DNA of 15,333 nucleotides from Actinomyces sp. (GTDB lineage Bacteria > Actinomycetota > Actinomycetes > Actinomycetales > Actinomycetaceae): positions 1 to 15,333 of the forward strand of contig DUQT01000122.1 of NCBI GenBank assembly GCA_012837655.1. Direction: 5' to 3'. This document shows, piece by piece, positions 6,673 through 13,620 of the stretch (positions within the stretch are counted from its first letter, which is position 1; each line of letters starts with the position of its first letter). Made by a program: the position numbers and the translations under genes. The notes below the pieces were generated by a model. It did not search any database and had not been told where the DNA came from. It saw nothing but the letters and a program-made list of their open reading frames with translations.

Positions 6673-7597
6673 GGGCGACGCGCTGCATGTGGTCCAGGAT
6701 TACGTCGTTGAGTTGTTCGGGCGTTTCTTCGGTGGGGAAGTGGCCGCTGGCGATCTCGTAGTCGGTGATCGGTTGGCGCGCCCACTGCTGGTCGCGCGCA
6801 TATAGTTTCGTGGGACGTAGCGGATCTTGCGTACACTTCGCCACCGAGATTGGCAGATCCACAACCGTGTCGATCCGCTTTCGCGTCCGCTTGGTTAAAG
6901 CGTTAGCGCGGATGACGGCCTCCAGGGCAGTTTCTGCCGCAAAGGGCCGCGAAAATGCATACCGATAGACAGCTGCGTCCTCGAAAATCTGACGATTCGG
7001 GGACGGGCCACTCCACGTGTTTGTCGTTTGATCGATGAGGGCGCCGCTACGTAACTCTCTGACGTTGAACCACGGCATACGGATGCGTGCAACTGTGCGG
7101 CCCGCGGCTGTGAATGGGGACGGCAGGTTCGAGTCAAGCGTGAGCGGATGCGGGGCGGCGACGGCGAGGAGGGAGGCGACAACGTCGGGGTTTGTTGCCG
7201 CGAGGATCCAACCCAACTGGCCGCCCATGCCAACCCCGATGATATGGGCGCGATCGTAGCCAAGGCTTGCGATGACGGCCGCAACGTCAGCGGACATGCG
7301 TAGCGGATCCTGGCCGTGGGGCTGCAGATCCGACGTGCCGAAACCGCGCAAATCCATTGCAAATGCGCGGAATCCGGCGTCGGCCAACGCGACTAGCGCG
7401 TGCCTCATTGAGTACCACGTGCGCGGGAAGCCGTGAAGGAGGATTACGGGCTCACCGTCTTTTGGACCCATTTGGGCAAGGTGGAAGTTCGCTCCACCCG
7501 CATTTTGGGTGACGTGAGTCCAATCGCCTTCCGGTAGTAGTAGAAGCCTGCCATCGCGGTTCGACGTCGAAGGTCGACCAGTGAAGTTGGATGCCAT
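6668..7597 (-). CDS. Alpha/beta hydrolase, epoxide-hydrolase-like, lacking a canonical nucleophile
   Basis: A 309-aa alpha/beta hydrolase fold. VILLHGFPRTWYSMRH (51-66) is the oxyanion-hole block typical of epoxide hydrolases and DLRGFGTSD (82-90) follows. At the nucleophile elbow the sequence is GVGMGG (121-126) instead of the usual GHDWGG, so the nucleophile position is G123 (codon GGC at 7231-7229). The acid D258 (TQDPL) and H286 (SGHFP) remain. It may be catalytically dead, a binder, or use another residue. Position and fold resemble M. tuberculosis EphE (Rv3670). The start ATG overlaps the upstream gene's stop (TAATG), with AAGG four bases ahead, showing translational coupling to the membrane protein. 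A true epoxide hydrolase activity should not be assumed. Confidence 0.85.
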   Translation of the reverse strand: MASNFTGRPSTSNRDGRLLLLPEGDWTHVTQNAGGANFHLAQMGPKDGEPVILLHGFPRTWYSMRHALVALADAGFRAFAMDLRGFGTSDLQPHGQDPLRMSADVAAVIASLGYDRAHIIGVGMGGQLGWILAATNPDVVASLLAVAAPHPLTLDSNLPSPFTAAGRTVARIRMPWFNVRELRSGALIDQTTNTWSGPSPNRQIFEDAAVYRYAFSRPFAAETALEAVIRANALTKRTRKRIDTVVDLPISVAKCTQDPLRPTKLYARDQQWARQPITDYEIASGHFPTEETPEQLNDVILDHMQRVAQ

Positions 7598-9210
7598 TAC
7601 GCCTTCTTACGACGTCCCTTCTTGAGCGTGCCCGGAGCTAGACGTTCAATCTGAGTGCGAATGTCCTGCTCACGGCGCCCATCGCGGCGTGCGAAGATCG
7701 AAGTCAGGCCAATGACGAACAACATCAGACCACTCACGAGCATCGCGCCCGTGTAGCCGGTCCACTGAATGTGGTGGGCAACGTTTCCGCCGAAGTCGTT
7801 GAACGCGGTCAGCCAGTTGTACGCGGGCTCCATGAAATCTGCCGTTAGGGTTGGGACGGCTAGGAAGAAACCGCCCGCCACCATCGTCAAGAATCCAAAG
7901 ATCAGCGCACCAAGCGAGGACCGGATCGTCAGCATAATCACGATGATTGCAACGACTGCGCCGGCGCCAAGTTCAGCCAGCGCCGCCGGGTTCAGGTTTC
8001 CAGTCGCCAGCGGATTTCCTTCCGCCAACGTCAGTCGAGCAGCTGCATCCGTAATCAAGTACCACGCTGCGGGCAAACCAATCAGCGTGAGGAAGAATGA
8101 CCACACGCGCGCACCAACTCGCGACGGCACCTCCGGAACTACGGTCGCGTCGTCAAACAGTGAACTTTCAACGTCGTCAGTCTGCTGCGCGGTTTCGCGT
8201 GGATGCCACGAGGACGTGGCTTCGGCGTCTGCCTGGGGTTCTTCTGGCGGATTCAGCAGGGACTGCCTGCGAACCTTGGTGGTTTCCAGGTCATCGTCAT
8301 CTTCGGCGCTTACCGCTCCGAAAGTTCCTGCACCAGCCGTGGCGGCGCCAGCTGCACCAGCTACGCCTGCGGCAGCGCCGTCTAGCGGGGCGCCCTGGGC
8401 GTCTTCAGTGTGGACTTCTTCGCGAGTTTGCGAGACCTCCGGGTAGGAGTCCGGGTCAGCATCTTCTTGCCACTGGGAGTAGTCGATCTCTTCACCAGTT
8501 GCGGGTGCATCTGCCGGTTCGGTGGTCTCAGTAGTTTCTGGTTGCAGGTCTGCGGGGAGTTCGCGCATGCGTTCGTAATCGTCGTCAGGCGATTGCCTGC
8601 GTTCGAGGACGTCGCGCGGAATCTCTTGATCGTTTAGTGACACGTGATGCGGGATTGCGGTGTAATCACGCGGCTGTTCAATGGGCTCCTCGGCCACCTG
8701 TGGCTCTTCAACCGAAGCTGCTTCGCGCGGTTCTGCAAACGGAGTGTCCTGCGCGGTTTCAGCGGGTGCACCATCGTCAGCGAACCGGGGCTCCCCAGCG
8801 GGTGCGGGCTCTGCATAAGGATCGGCTTCCGGCACAGCGCCCTTAGCCGGGCCACTGTCAGCGGCCGGTTCAAACCCAGAGAAGGTTCGCCTATCATTTT
8901 CCGCGCTTGGGAAATCGGAGGATGCCATCTCATCAGTGTCAGGCTCGGCAGAACCCACGATGTCTTCAACCTCATCGTCGCGGAAGACAGCAGCGCCCTC
9001 GTCAATCTGGAGGCCTTCGTCAGGAAGTGCCTGCGGATCTACGCTGGCGTCAGACATGGTTGGGTCGGAATCGTCATACTGGATTTCCGAATCCTGCTCG
9101 CTGGGGGTCGGCTCCGACTGGTTGGTCCGGTCGCTGTTCTCCCACGCGGGCTGTTTATCATCCGCAGGGTAGTGCGGATCGTTCGGCTCGTTCAGATTAC
9201 GATCTGCCAT
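7597..9210 (-). CDS. Acidic disordered protein with C-terminal four-helix membrane domain
   Basis: 537 residues. Residues 1-360 are strongly acidic, rich in Asp, Glu, Pro, Ala and Ser, with no visible fold. An Ala/Gly tract lies at about 276-300 (AGVAGAAGAATAGAG). Then comes DDDDLETTKVRRQSLL (304-319) and, nearer the membrane, DDATVVPEVP (353-362). Four hydrophobic segments follow (about 369-389, 411-428, 431-453, 483-506) and a basic tail ending KKGRRKKA. The disordered part is probably cytoplasmic. ETTKVRR resembles Thr motifs phosphorylated by actinobacterial Ser/Thr kinases and read by FHA domains, which is inference. GAGGAGG five bases before the ATG is an excellent ribosome site. It is coupled by a one-base overlap to the hydrolase. 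M. tuberculosis Rv3669-Rv3670 has a similar membrane protein/hydrolase order, so the last 170 residues may be its counterpart. Confidence 0.82.
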   Translation of the reverse strand: MADRNLNEPNDPHYPADDKQPAWENSDRTNQSEPTPSEQDSEIQYDDSDPTMSDASVDPQALPDEGLQIDEGAAVFRDDEVEDIVGSAEPDTDEMASSDFPSAENDRRTFSGFEPAADSGPAKGAVPEADPYAEPAPAGEPRFADDGAPAETAQDTPFAEPREAASVEEPQVAEEPIEQPRDYTAIPHHVSLNDQEIPRDVLERRQSPDDDYERMRELPADLQPETTETTEPADAPATGEEIDYSQWQEDADPDSYPEVSQTREEVHTEDAQGAPLDGAAAGVAGAAGAATAGAGTFGAVSAEDDDDLETTKVRRQSLLNPPEEPQADAEATSSWHPRETAQQTDDVESSLFDDATVVPEVPSRVGARVWSFFLTLIGLPAAWYLITDAAARLTLAEGNPLATGNLNPAALAELGAGAVVAIIVIMLTIRSSLGALIFGFLTMVAGGFFLAVPTLTADFMEPAYNWLTAFNDFGGNVAHHIQWTGYTGAMLVSGLMLFVIGLTSIFARRDGRREQDIRTQIERLAPGTLKKGRRKKA

Positions 9211-9342
9211 TAAGTCCTCCTCTATCCTGCCCGTCGAACATGCAAATAAGCATGCGCAGACAGGCCAATAACACCATGATTACACGGCAGACGAGATGAA
9301 AAAGTTCGCGGCTCGGCGTGTCACGAAAGCAAACGGGGCCCG

Positions 9343-10230
9343 TCAGGATAGGCGGTGCATCAAGCTAATTGAGTGCGTCGACGTGACAATCAGTAGTCCA
9401 ATAACACCTATCACGGGCATGGAATACGCGACCGCAAGCAGGATCTGATTCTGTGGAGTCGCAACCATTCCGGTCAATGTGGATATCAGCGGAACCAGGA
9501 AAAGTCCCGGGATGAGCAGCAGTAGCCAGCCAATAAGCTGCACGGCAAACAGCGCACGCGTGGCGAGCCAGGTCAGCGCGAACAGCACCGCCACAATCAC
9601 CACGATGACGATCCAGTGTTGCAAAGTGGGGCGTTGGCTCATGGACGGGTAGCGCAAAATAATCGCTTCCGCGGTTTCCGGCGCGATCGCGTAAACCAGA
9701 AAAACGGTCGCAAGGCCGAACAGTAGCGCGATTGTTGCGTATGCCGTCATTTCAAACGACGAGGGCGGGCCTGGCATGCGGTCACGTTCTTTACGGGTGC
9801 GCACCAGCATGGTTGCAAGCGTGGCCGCGAGCAGAATCGTGAAGGTCAAGATGGGTAGCTGTGACCACATCAGGAGGGCTTCCAGGCCGTTCATGTAGCT
9901 TGGCGGTCGGAGCGTGTGGAACGTGACTACGGCTGCGAATACGCCTGCCCACCCGGTGAGCGTTGAAATCCCGATCGTTGACCAGCGCGCCGAATGCGCG
10001 ATCAGTGCAATCAGGATTGCGGAAACTAGCATTCCGAGCTGGCCACCGGGCGACCCGAGCGGTGTTCCCGTTGCGCCAACGTCTTGCAGCAGCGCAGTTG
10101 AGGTGAACAACAGGCCGAGCGCCAGCGGCGAAATAATGAATGACAGCACGCCAACGGTTCCTCGACCGAAGTAAACGTCGCGGATAGGTGGCGCGCCCGG
10201 GGTCGTCTCCCTTTTCGCAGGTGCTGTCAT
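9343..10230 (-). CDS. Polytopic membrane protein of unknown function
   Basis: 295 residues with a short polar N-terminus (MTAPAKRETTPGAPPIRD) followed by about seven hydrophobic segments: around 27-50, 63-82, 88-106, 120-142, 162-182, 206-226, 232-258 and 267-287 (the boundaries, and so the exact number, are uncertain). Basic loops near RTRKERDR and polar loops fit an integral inner-membrane protein. No conserved motif, metal site or nucleotide-binding pattern is visible, and I do not recognise the family. ATG 10230 has no good ribosome site. A possible -10 (TAGAGT, minus strand, 10237-10242) lies so close that the mRNA could be leaderless. It shares a 33-bp divergent region with the Fic-like gene and is followed 132 bp later by the acidic membrane protein on the same strand. 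Confidence 0.8.
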   Translation of the reverse strand: MTAPAKRETTPGAPPIRDVYFGRGTVGVLSFIISPLALGLLFTSTALLQDVGATGTPLGSPGGQLGMLVSAILIALIAHSARWSTIGISTLTGWAGVFAAVVTFHTLRPPSYMNGLEALLMWSQLPILTFTILLAATLATMLVRTRKERDRMPGPPSSFEMTAYATIALLFGLATVFLVYAIAPETAEAIILRYPSMSQRPTLQHWIVIVVIVAVLFALTWLATRALFAVQLIGWLLLLIPGLFLVPLISTLTGMVATPQNQILLAVAYSMPVIGVIGLLIVTSTHSISLMHRLS

Positions 10231-10263
10231 GCCTACACTCTACCCCGTGGGTAGGCTGGAACA
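10231..10263. promoter_or_regulatory. 33-bp shared divergent promoter region with a perfect palindrome
   Basis: Only 33 bp separate two divergent start codons. They contain CTACCC (10240-10245) and GGGTAG (10249-10254) around CGT, a perfect 6+6 inverted repeat. Possible -10 boxes are TACACT (10234-10239, plus) and TAGAGT (10237-10242 on the minus strand), overlapping each other and the palindrome. A single regulator could control both genes. Confidence 0.45.
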
Positions 10264-11079
10264 GTGACTGCTTCTCAACCTCTCGACGCTTCCGACCTCT
10301 TAGGCGAATTCGTAAACACCCCGGACATGCATGCGCTGCTGGGCCGCATTGATAGTTCCGTCGTTGAGCTTCGCTTTGCGGAAGGACTTCGTCGCAACTG
10401 GCTGGCCGCCCGCGCCGAAGCGAGCATCCAATTAGCGCACTATGAATCCACCATCGACGGGGCCCGCACCGACCTCGCCGAACTGCGACTTGCAACAGTG
10501 GGGCATGAAAATAAGGGTGACGAACGCGCCGATCCGTCGCTCTTGCAGGCCTTGGATTATTGGAAGGCGCACCACTGGACCGAGCGCACCTGGCCGCCCC
10601 TCAACACGCGCGGCCCCATCCGCGTTGTGGAAAAGCCGATCCCGACGGTCCTTGGTCAGGTCCATAAGATCCTCACGTCGCGCCTATCGTCGCAGGGTTT
10701 GATTTCCGAGGGCGGTGTTGCGATCCCGTCCGATCCGGGAGCTGTCCAAGCTGTGAACATGATTGTTGCGTCGTCCCTGCCGGCTCCTATCCGGGCGGGG
10801 TTGATCATTTGGTTGGCGGGGCAACGCCCGGTTTTTGAGTCGCATTCAGTTCAGGTGGCTCGCACTTTTGCGCGTCACCACTTGGTTATCAGCGGCTTCG
10901 AGCCGACGGGGACGCTCCTCATCGGCCTCGAGTTGGCCCGTAGCGAAGAGGCTTTAATTTCATTTGGAAACCCAGACCCCAGGCCGTGGCTGCGCGCTTA
11001 CTGCCGAGCCATGGAATCCGCCGTGGCTCCCACCCTGGAGATGATCCGACACGTCCAGGCAGGCAAACTTCCGGACTGA
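10264..11079 (+). CDS. Fic-like protein with degraded active-site motif (Rv3662c-position hypothetical)
   Basis: 271 residues starting at GTG 10264, 18 bp from the possible transcription start, with a modest TGGA upstream. RNWLAARAEASIQLAHYESTIDGARTDLAELR (45-75) resembles the N-terminal inhibitory helix of Fic proteins, where SxxIEG is followed by a leading RT and an ExL block. Here it reads ESTIDGAR. Near residues 175-216, PVFESHSVQVAR (189-200) aligns without gaps to HPFxDGNGRxxR. Phe and the last Arg are kept but His, Asp, Gly, Asn and the first Arg are lost. VARTFARHHLVISGFEPTG resembles the helix that follows the Fic motif. Without the His and GNG loop it should not AMPylate. An alternative is an unrelated conserved hypothetical that matches by chance. 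The position just before ssd corresponds to Rv3662c in M. tuberculosis. Confidence 0.72.
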   Translation: MTASQPLDASDLLGEFVNTPDMHALLGRIDSSVVELRFAEGLRRNWLAARAEASIQLAHYESTIDGARTDLAELRLATVGHENKGDERADPSLLQALDYWKAHHWTERTWPPLNTRGPIRVVEKPIPTVLGQVHKILTSRLSSQGLISEGGVAIPSDPGAVQAVNMIVASSLPAPIRAGLIIWLAGQRPVFESHSVQVARTFARHHLVISGFEPTGTLLIGLELARSEEALISFGNPDPRPWLRAYCRAMESAVAPTLEMIRHVQAGKLPD

Positions 11080-11152
11080 AATGCCGCATTAGTTGCACCG
11101 CCGGCAACTGGAGTTGTGATCTGCGCACTGCTCGACTGACTGCTTGCGCGCT

Positions 11153-11164
11153 GTGTGATCACAC
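11153..11164. promoter_or_regulatory. Perfect 12-bp palindrome upstream of the Tad operon
   Basis: GTGTGATCACAC is a perfect palindrome 91 bp before the ssd start. It contains TGTGA and TCACA, the half-sites bound by the family of Crp encoded nearby, but abutted rather than separated by six bases. The surrounding 11080-11254 region has no clear promoter boxes, no T-run terminator and no obvious ribosome site for ssd. Confidence 0.4.
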
Positions 11165-11254
11165 CCTGTTTCCCCAGGTTGGTCATACCTGCGCTGTTCA
11201 CAGCCACCATCGGCGTGAGGTGCCTGGAGCCCACGTCTGCGCTGTCATTTCCGT

Positions 11255-12514
11255 ATGCGTATCGAGCTTCGAATCTTCAACCCAGACTTGCGCTCTCGAG
11301 TCCGCGAGATCCTCCAGTTCACCCAATCCGCTTCCGTCTCCGACGTTTCTATTTACGAGGCCGACTTTGCCGGGGGACGTAGCGTGGTGCGGGATCAGGA
11401 AGCTCCCGATGTCCTAATCACTGACGGTTTGGTTGCCAACAGTTCCGTTGTGGGCGGACCTGTAGTGGGCGAAACCCTTACGCGGCCTTTGGTATTAAGG
11501 TCGCAGTTACCGTCTAGGACGCGCTTGGTTCGGCTCGGTGTTGACGTGCGGATTCCGGGCGAAGAAACGCATCTGTTACGCATAGTTGAATCGGCACGAC
11601 GTGGGCGGGTGTTTCCTGTGTACGTGTTTAGCGGACTTGCCGGAGGCGTGGGGACAACTTCGGCGGCATTGGCCTTGGTGAAGGAGTTAGCAAAGCTCGA
11701 TCTGCGGCACATCTTTGTTCTGGATTTGGTCGATGACGTAGCAATTCGCTTCTGGCTCGCGCAGGACGCTCCCGCGTTTAAGAAACGTCGACCAAGAGGC
11801 AGAACAGGCCGACCGCGCGAATTCACGCCGAAAGCTCCAACACCCTTGCCGGGGAGCCCAACGATTCTGACCTGGGATCAGGTGACCATTGACGATGACG
11901 TGGTGACCTCGAGAATTCCTCCCGGGCTCCTCGCAATATTGCCGTCACAGGGCAGCGGTCCGCCTCCGATTTCAGAGGTGGAGGGCCTAGCTAGAACACT
12001 TAGTCGCGTTGGCCCGACTGTTGTTGATGCGGGTCGTTTCTGCGCCGACACAGTGAAACTTTGCCTGTCAGTTGGAGCGCAACTGATCCTAGTAGGAAGC
12101 CACGAAAATGACGGTCGGAACCGCAGGCGCGGTTCGAGTAATGAATCTCGCACGGCCCGGGAATCCGGTTCGGCTCAATATTCACCTAGAGTCTCTGATC
12201 GTTCAACTAGTTTCCCAGGGTCTTCAACCAAACTTTCGGCGCAACGCTCACAACAAGTCAGCAGACCTGATTACGCGCGCCTAGTGGCTCAGGCTCGACT
12301 TGAAAACTTTGGCCTTCAAGACCAAGTCACCTGGCTATCAAAACCGTCTAGATTCAACAGACGAACCCGAAAGAAAATAAAGAACTTGGCAGCAGAATCC
12401 CTGCTCGAATCGGGCATTCCTTCCATCTCGACGCCAGGCCACGTGGGAACTACCTCGTTCCAAACCGAGGTACCCTCGGGAATCTCATCTTTTCAACGCG
12501 GGAGCAAACCATGA
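11255..12514 (+). CDS. ssd: Ssd/CpaE-like septum-site/Tad ATPase homologue with degenerate Walker motif
   Basis: A 419-aa MinD/ParA-like protein of the Ssd (septum-site-determining)/CpaE type. A poorly conserved N-terminal domain (1-115) precedes the deviant P-loop at 123-140, reading SGLAGGVGTTSAAL: A129 replaces the signature lysine of KGG and T134 the P-loop lysine. FVLDLVDD (154-161) resembles the Walker A' beta-strand. Two basic, disordered inserts stand out: about 173-203 (KKRRPRGRTGRPRE, Pro-rich) and about 285-340 (Ser/Arg-rich). It could position the Tad machine or septum rather than hydrolyse ATP. ATG 11255 is the only start before the in-frame TGA at 11216 and has no visible SD. 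Its stop overlaps the tadA start by four bases (ATGA). It corresponds to Rv3660c, upstream of tad genes. Confidence 0.83.
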   Translation: MRIELRIFNPDLRSRVREILQFTQSASVSDVSIYEADFAGGRSVVRDQEAPDVLITDGLVANSSVVGGPVVGETLTRPLVLRSQLPSRTRLVRLGVDVRIPGEETHLLRIVESARRGRVFPVYVFSGLAGGVGTTSAALALVKELAKLDLRHIFVLDLVDDVAIRFWLAQDAPAFKKRRPRGRTGRPREFTPKAPTPLPGSPTILTWDQVTIDDDVVTSRIPPGLLAILPSQGSGPPPISEVEGLARTLSRVGPTVVDAGRFCADTVKLCLSVGAQLILVGSHENDGRNRRRGSSNESRTARESGSAQYSPRVSDRSTSFPGSSTKLSAQRSQQVSRPDYARLVAQARLENFGLQDQVTWLSKPSRFNRRTRKKIKNLAAESLLESGIPSISTPGHVGTTSFQTEVPSGISSFQRGSKP

Positions 12515-13620
12515 GAGATAACTTCTGGCCCGCCATTCGAAAAGAGATCGCCAGCGGCGCTCAACCTGTCGAAGCTGTCGCGCGACACTCGCATCCACTC
12601 AGCGGAGCGGGTCGCCTGATTGAAACCGTGCGCACAGTAGACGCCACTATCGGAGGTCCCGGCGCGGAGCTCATGGCCCTTATCAACGATCCTGCAGTCA
12701 GCGACGTCCTCGTAAATGGAACGGACGTGTGGGTTGATCGGGCTGGAACGATGTCACGCGTTCCAATCGAACTGGGAAATGAAGCGGCTGTGCGCGAACT
12801 TGCAGTGCGCATGGCGGCGGCTGCAGGGACGCGACTGGATGAGGCGATGCCGATTGTGGATGGAACGCTCCCGAATGGGACGCGTTTGCACGCCGTGCTA
12901 TCCCCACCAGCTGTCGGAGGCCCTTTAATTTCACTGCGCACAAAACGCCAAGTCACGTTCACTTTGGACCAGTTGGAAGAAAATCGGACGCTCACGGCGC
13001 AGATGAAGGACGCGATTCAGGGACTCATCAAAGCGCGAGCAACAGTCCTTCTCTCTGGCGCCACGGGCACAGGCAAAACCACGCTGTTGTCGGCGATCCT
13101 GTCCGCTGTGGATCCCACGCAAAGAATCATGTGCATCGAAGAAGTCCCCGAGTTGTCGCCAAAACATCCCCACGTTGTGACCCTGTGCCAGCGCGACGCG
13201 AACGTGCAGGGCGAGGGCGAAGTCAGCCTCGCGGACCTCGTGCGCGCAGCAATGCGAATGCGTCCCGACCGGATCGTTCTCGGCGAGTGTCGCGGCGCGG
13301 AAGTCCGCGACGTCCTCGCCGCTTTCAACACCGGTCACGAGGGCGGCTGGGTGACGATTCACGCGAACTCTGCGGCAGATGTACCGGCACGGTTGGTGGC
13401 GCTTGGCGCGCTCGCGGGCATGAGTGACACCACCGTTCACGCGCAAACCGTCGCCGCGATCGACGCGATCATTCACGTCAAGCGCCTGCCCGGTGGGCGT
13501 CGGCAAGTTAGCGAAATCGCGATGTTTGAACCGGGCGTGCCCATGCGCGTGACCACCGCGCTCACCCGCGAAGGGGTTGGCCCCGGGTTCGATCGCCTGC
13601 AGGCAAGGATTAAGACTTGA
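12511..13620 (+). CDS. tadA: TadA/CpaF secretion ATPase of the Tad (Flp) pilus
   Basis: A 369-aa type II/IV secretion ATPase that powers pilus assembly at the cytoplasmic membrane. An N-terminal domain with ISDVLVNG-like sequence (SDVLVNGTDVWVDRAG, 64-79) is typical of CpaF. Walker A is GATGTGKT (183-190), the Asp-box region IEEVPELSP (209-217), Walker B RIVLGECRG with catalytic-type Glu (259-262) and the His-box GHEGGWVTIHANSA (275-288). All are intact. GGGAG lies six bases before the ATG. Four-base overlaps on both sides (ATGA with ssd, TTGA with the TadB-TadC gene) show translational coupling. The ATPase likely acts with the downstream TadB/TadC inner-membrane platform. Confidence 0.95.
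   Translation: MRDNFWPAIRKEIASGAQPVEAVARHSHPLSGAGRLIETVRTVDATIGGPGAELMALINDPAVSDVLVNGTDVWVDRAGTMSRVPIELGNEAAVRELAVRMAAAAGTRLDEAMPIVDGTLPNGTRLHAVLSPPAVGGPLISLRTKRQVTFTLDQLEENRTLTAQMKDAIQGLIKARATVLLSGATGTGKTTLLSAILSAVDPTQRIMCIEEVPELSPKHPHVVTLCQRDANVQGEGEVSLADLVRAAMRMRPDRIVLGECRGAEVRDVLAAFNTGHEGGWVTIHANSAADVPARLVALGALAGMSDTTVHAQTVAAIDAIIHVKRLPGGRRQVSEIAMFEPGVPMRVTTALTREGVGPGFDRLQARIKT

Noticed and set aside
7769..8446. 225-aa plus-strand reading frame
   Set aside because: Antisense shadow of the acidic membrane protein; Ser/Ala-rich composition follows from that gene's codons.
9300..9345. Terminator after the polytopic membrane protein
   Set aside because: ACGGGGCCCGT is only a near-palindrome with no loop, and the following Ts are interrupted.
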